Shown: positions 20,966-21,156 of the stretch, in pieces
How the letters are laid out: each line of letters begins with the position of its first letter
Numbering within the stretch: the first letter of the stretch is position 1
Made by a program: the position numbers and the translations under genes
The notes under the pieces: model-generated
Told to the model about the DNA's origin: nothing
The model's input: only the letters and a program-made list of their open reading frames with translations
The model's database searches: none
Source of the DNA: a virus
Strand: one strand, 5' to 3'
IMG/VR virus record: IMGVR_UViG_3300044949_000390
Span: 1-21,156 of that record
DNA length: 21,156 nt

Positions 20966-21143
20966 TTGCCCTCCCAGTAAAACCTTTTACTGTGTCGGTT
21001 TCCCAGATTCGGATTGCAAACCATATTACGGTTAACACCCCGCCAATCAAACCAACAATAGGCGGAAACCATTGCATAAAACCAGCAACGCCCACAACAA
21101 CGGCAGCGCCATCAGCAGCGGTTTTGATTTCTTGTGCGTTCAT
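20916..21143 (-). CDS. Small holin-like membrane protein, 75 aa
   Basis: After a 12-residue N-terminus, hydrophobic segments (Ala-Val-Val-Val-Gly-Val-Ala-Gly-Phe and Ile-Val-Gly-Leu-Ile-Gly-Gly-Val-Leu-Thr-Val-Ile-Trp-Phe-Ala) are separated by Trp-Phe-Pro-Pro. An Ile-Arg-Ile-Trp-Glu-Thr-Asp-Thr-Val motif and a polar, charged tail follow. Two TM segments with a cytoplasmic tail and the Arg-Ile-Trp-Glu-Thr motif match small podovirus holins as I recall them. It would permeabilise the inner membrane at lysis. It is far from the lysozyme (about 14 kb), so it may act with the other candidate holin or have another role. Its last 50 bases overlap the next gene. Confidence 0.72.
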   Translation of the reverse strand: MNAQEIKTAADGAAVVVGVAGFMQWFPPIVGLIGGVLTVIWFAIRIWETDTVKGFTGRANAKQEQSSTQSDGDGR

Positions 21144-21144
21144 C

Positions 21145-21156
21145 TCAGCACTTCCA
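21145..21156 (-). CDS. Possible last codons of an upstream gene (partial)
   Basis: Read on the minus strand, the right edge gives Trp-Lys-Cys-stop, one base before the holin start. The 11 bases GGAAGTGCTGA are the same as at the end of the 122-residue gene (near 20597-20607), whose last residues are Gly-Lys-Cys. This hints at a related gene upstream, but twelve bases cannot prove it. Confidence 0.3.
   Translation of the reverse strand, partial: WKC

Overview
The window is a stretch of a tailed bacteriophage genome, most likely an uncultured short-tailed (podovirus-like) phage of a Gram-negative bacterium. All 27 genes I can support lie on the minus strand and are packed almost without gaps. 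Many are joined by ATGA, TTGA, TAGTG or TGATG start/stop overlaps, so the window reads right to left as one late operon for virion assembly and lysis. The podovirus assignment rests on the adaptor and nozzle/stabilisation proteins and on the absence of tape-measure, tail-tube, sheath or baseplate genes. No terminase, portal, major capsid, replication, integrase or tRNA gene is visible. The host cannot be named from this sequence.

Region by region, in transcription order. (1) 21143-19766: a small holin-like membrane protein, then four small basic proteins. Two of these share a Gly-Lys-Thr-Lys-Gly tail motif, and the next two look like the two halves of a DUF5872-type protein. (2) 19769-17179: neck genes. 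These are a head-tail connector-like protein, a CxxC zinc-ribbon-like protein, two tiny basic proteins of 58 and 50 residues, and an SU10-type adaptor. (3) 17182-15536: small beta-rich virion proteins, a small SH3-like protein, and a protein made of 20-residue Ser-Glu-Ser-Ala-Thr repeats. (4) 15528-8403: two long fibres built on the same 17-residue beta-roll repeat, one with about 50 units and one with about 13 plus a peptidase S74 chaperone domain. Three small conserved genes lie between them. (5) 8339-6457: a lysis cassette with two membrane proteins, a three-TM holin and a GH24 lysozyme. (6) 6454-3165: a P22 gp10-like nozzle/DNA-stabilisation protein, a jelly-roll-like virion protein and a small unknown. 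(7) 3168-1: a giant, open-ended virion protein that leaves the window inside an 18-bp tandem repeat.

The most unusual theme is modular repeat and domain insertion in the virion proteins. Three neck/tail proteins each carry small beta-domain insertions, and the nozzle protein carries two copies of one of them. The two fibres share a repeat and a repeat-capping motif but have different ends. The giant protein has three separate hexapeptide arrays, all with an 18-bp period. No gene-free stretch longer than about 65 bases exists, and I saw no convincing internal promoter, terminator, CRISPR array or RNA gene.
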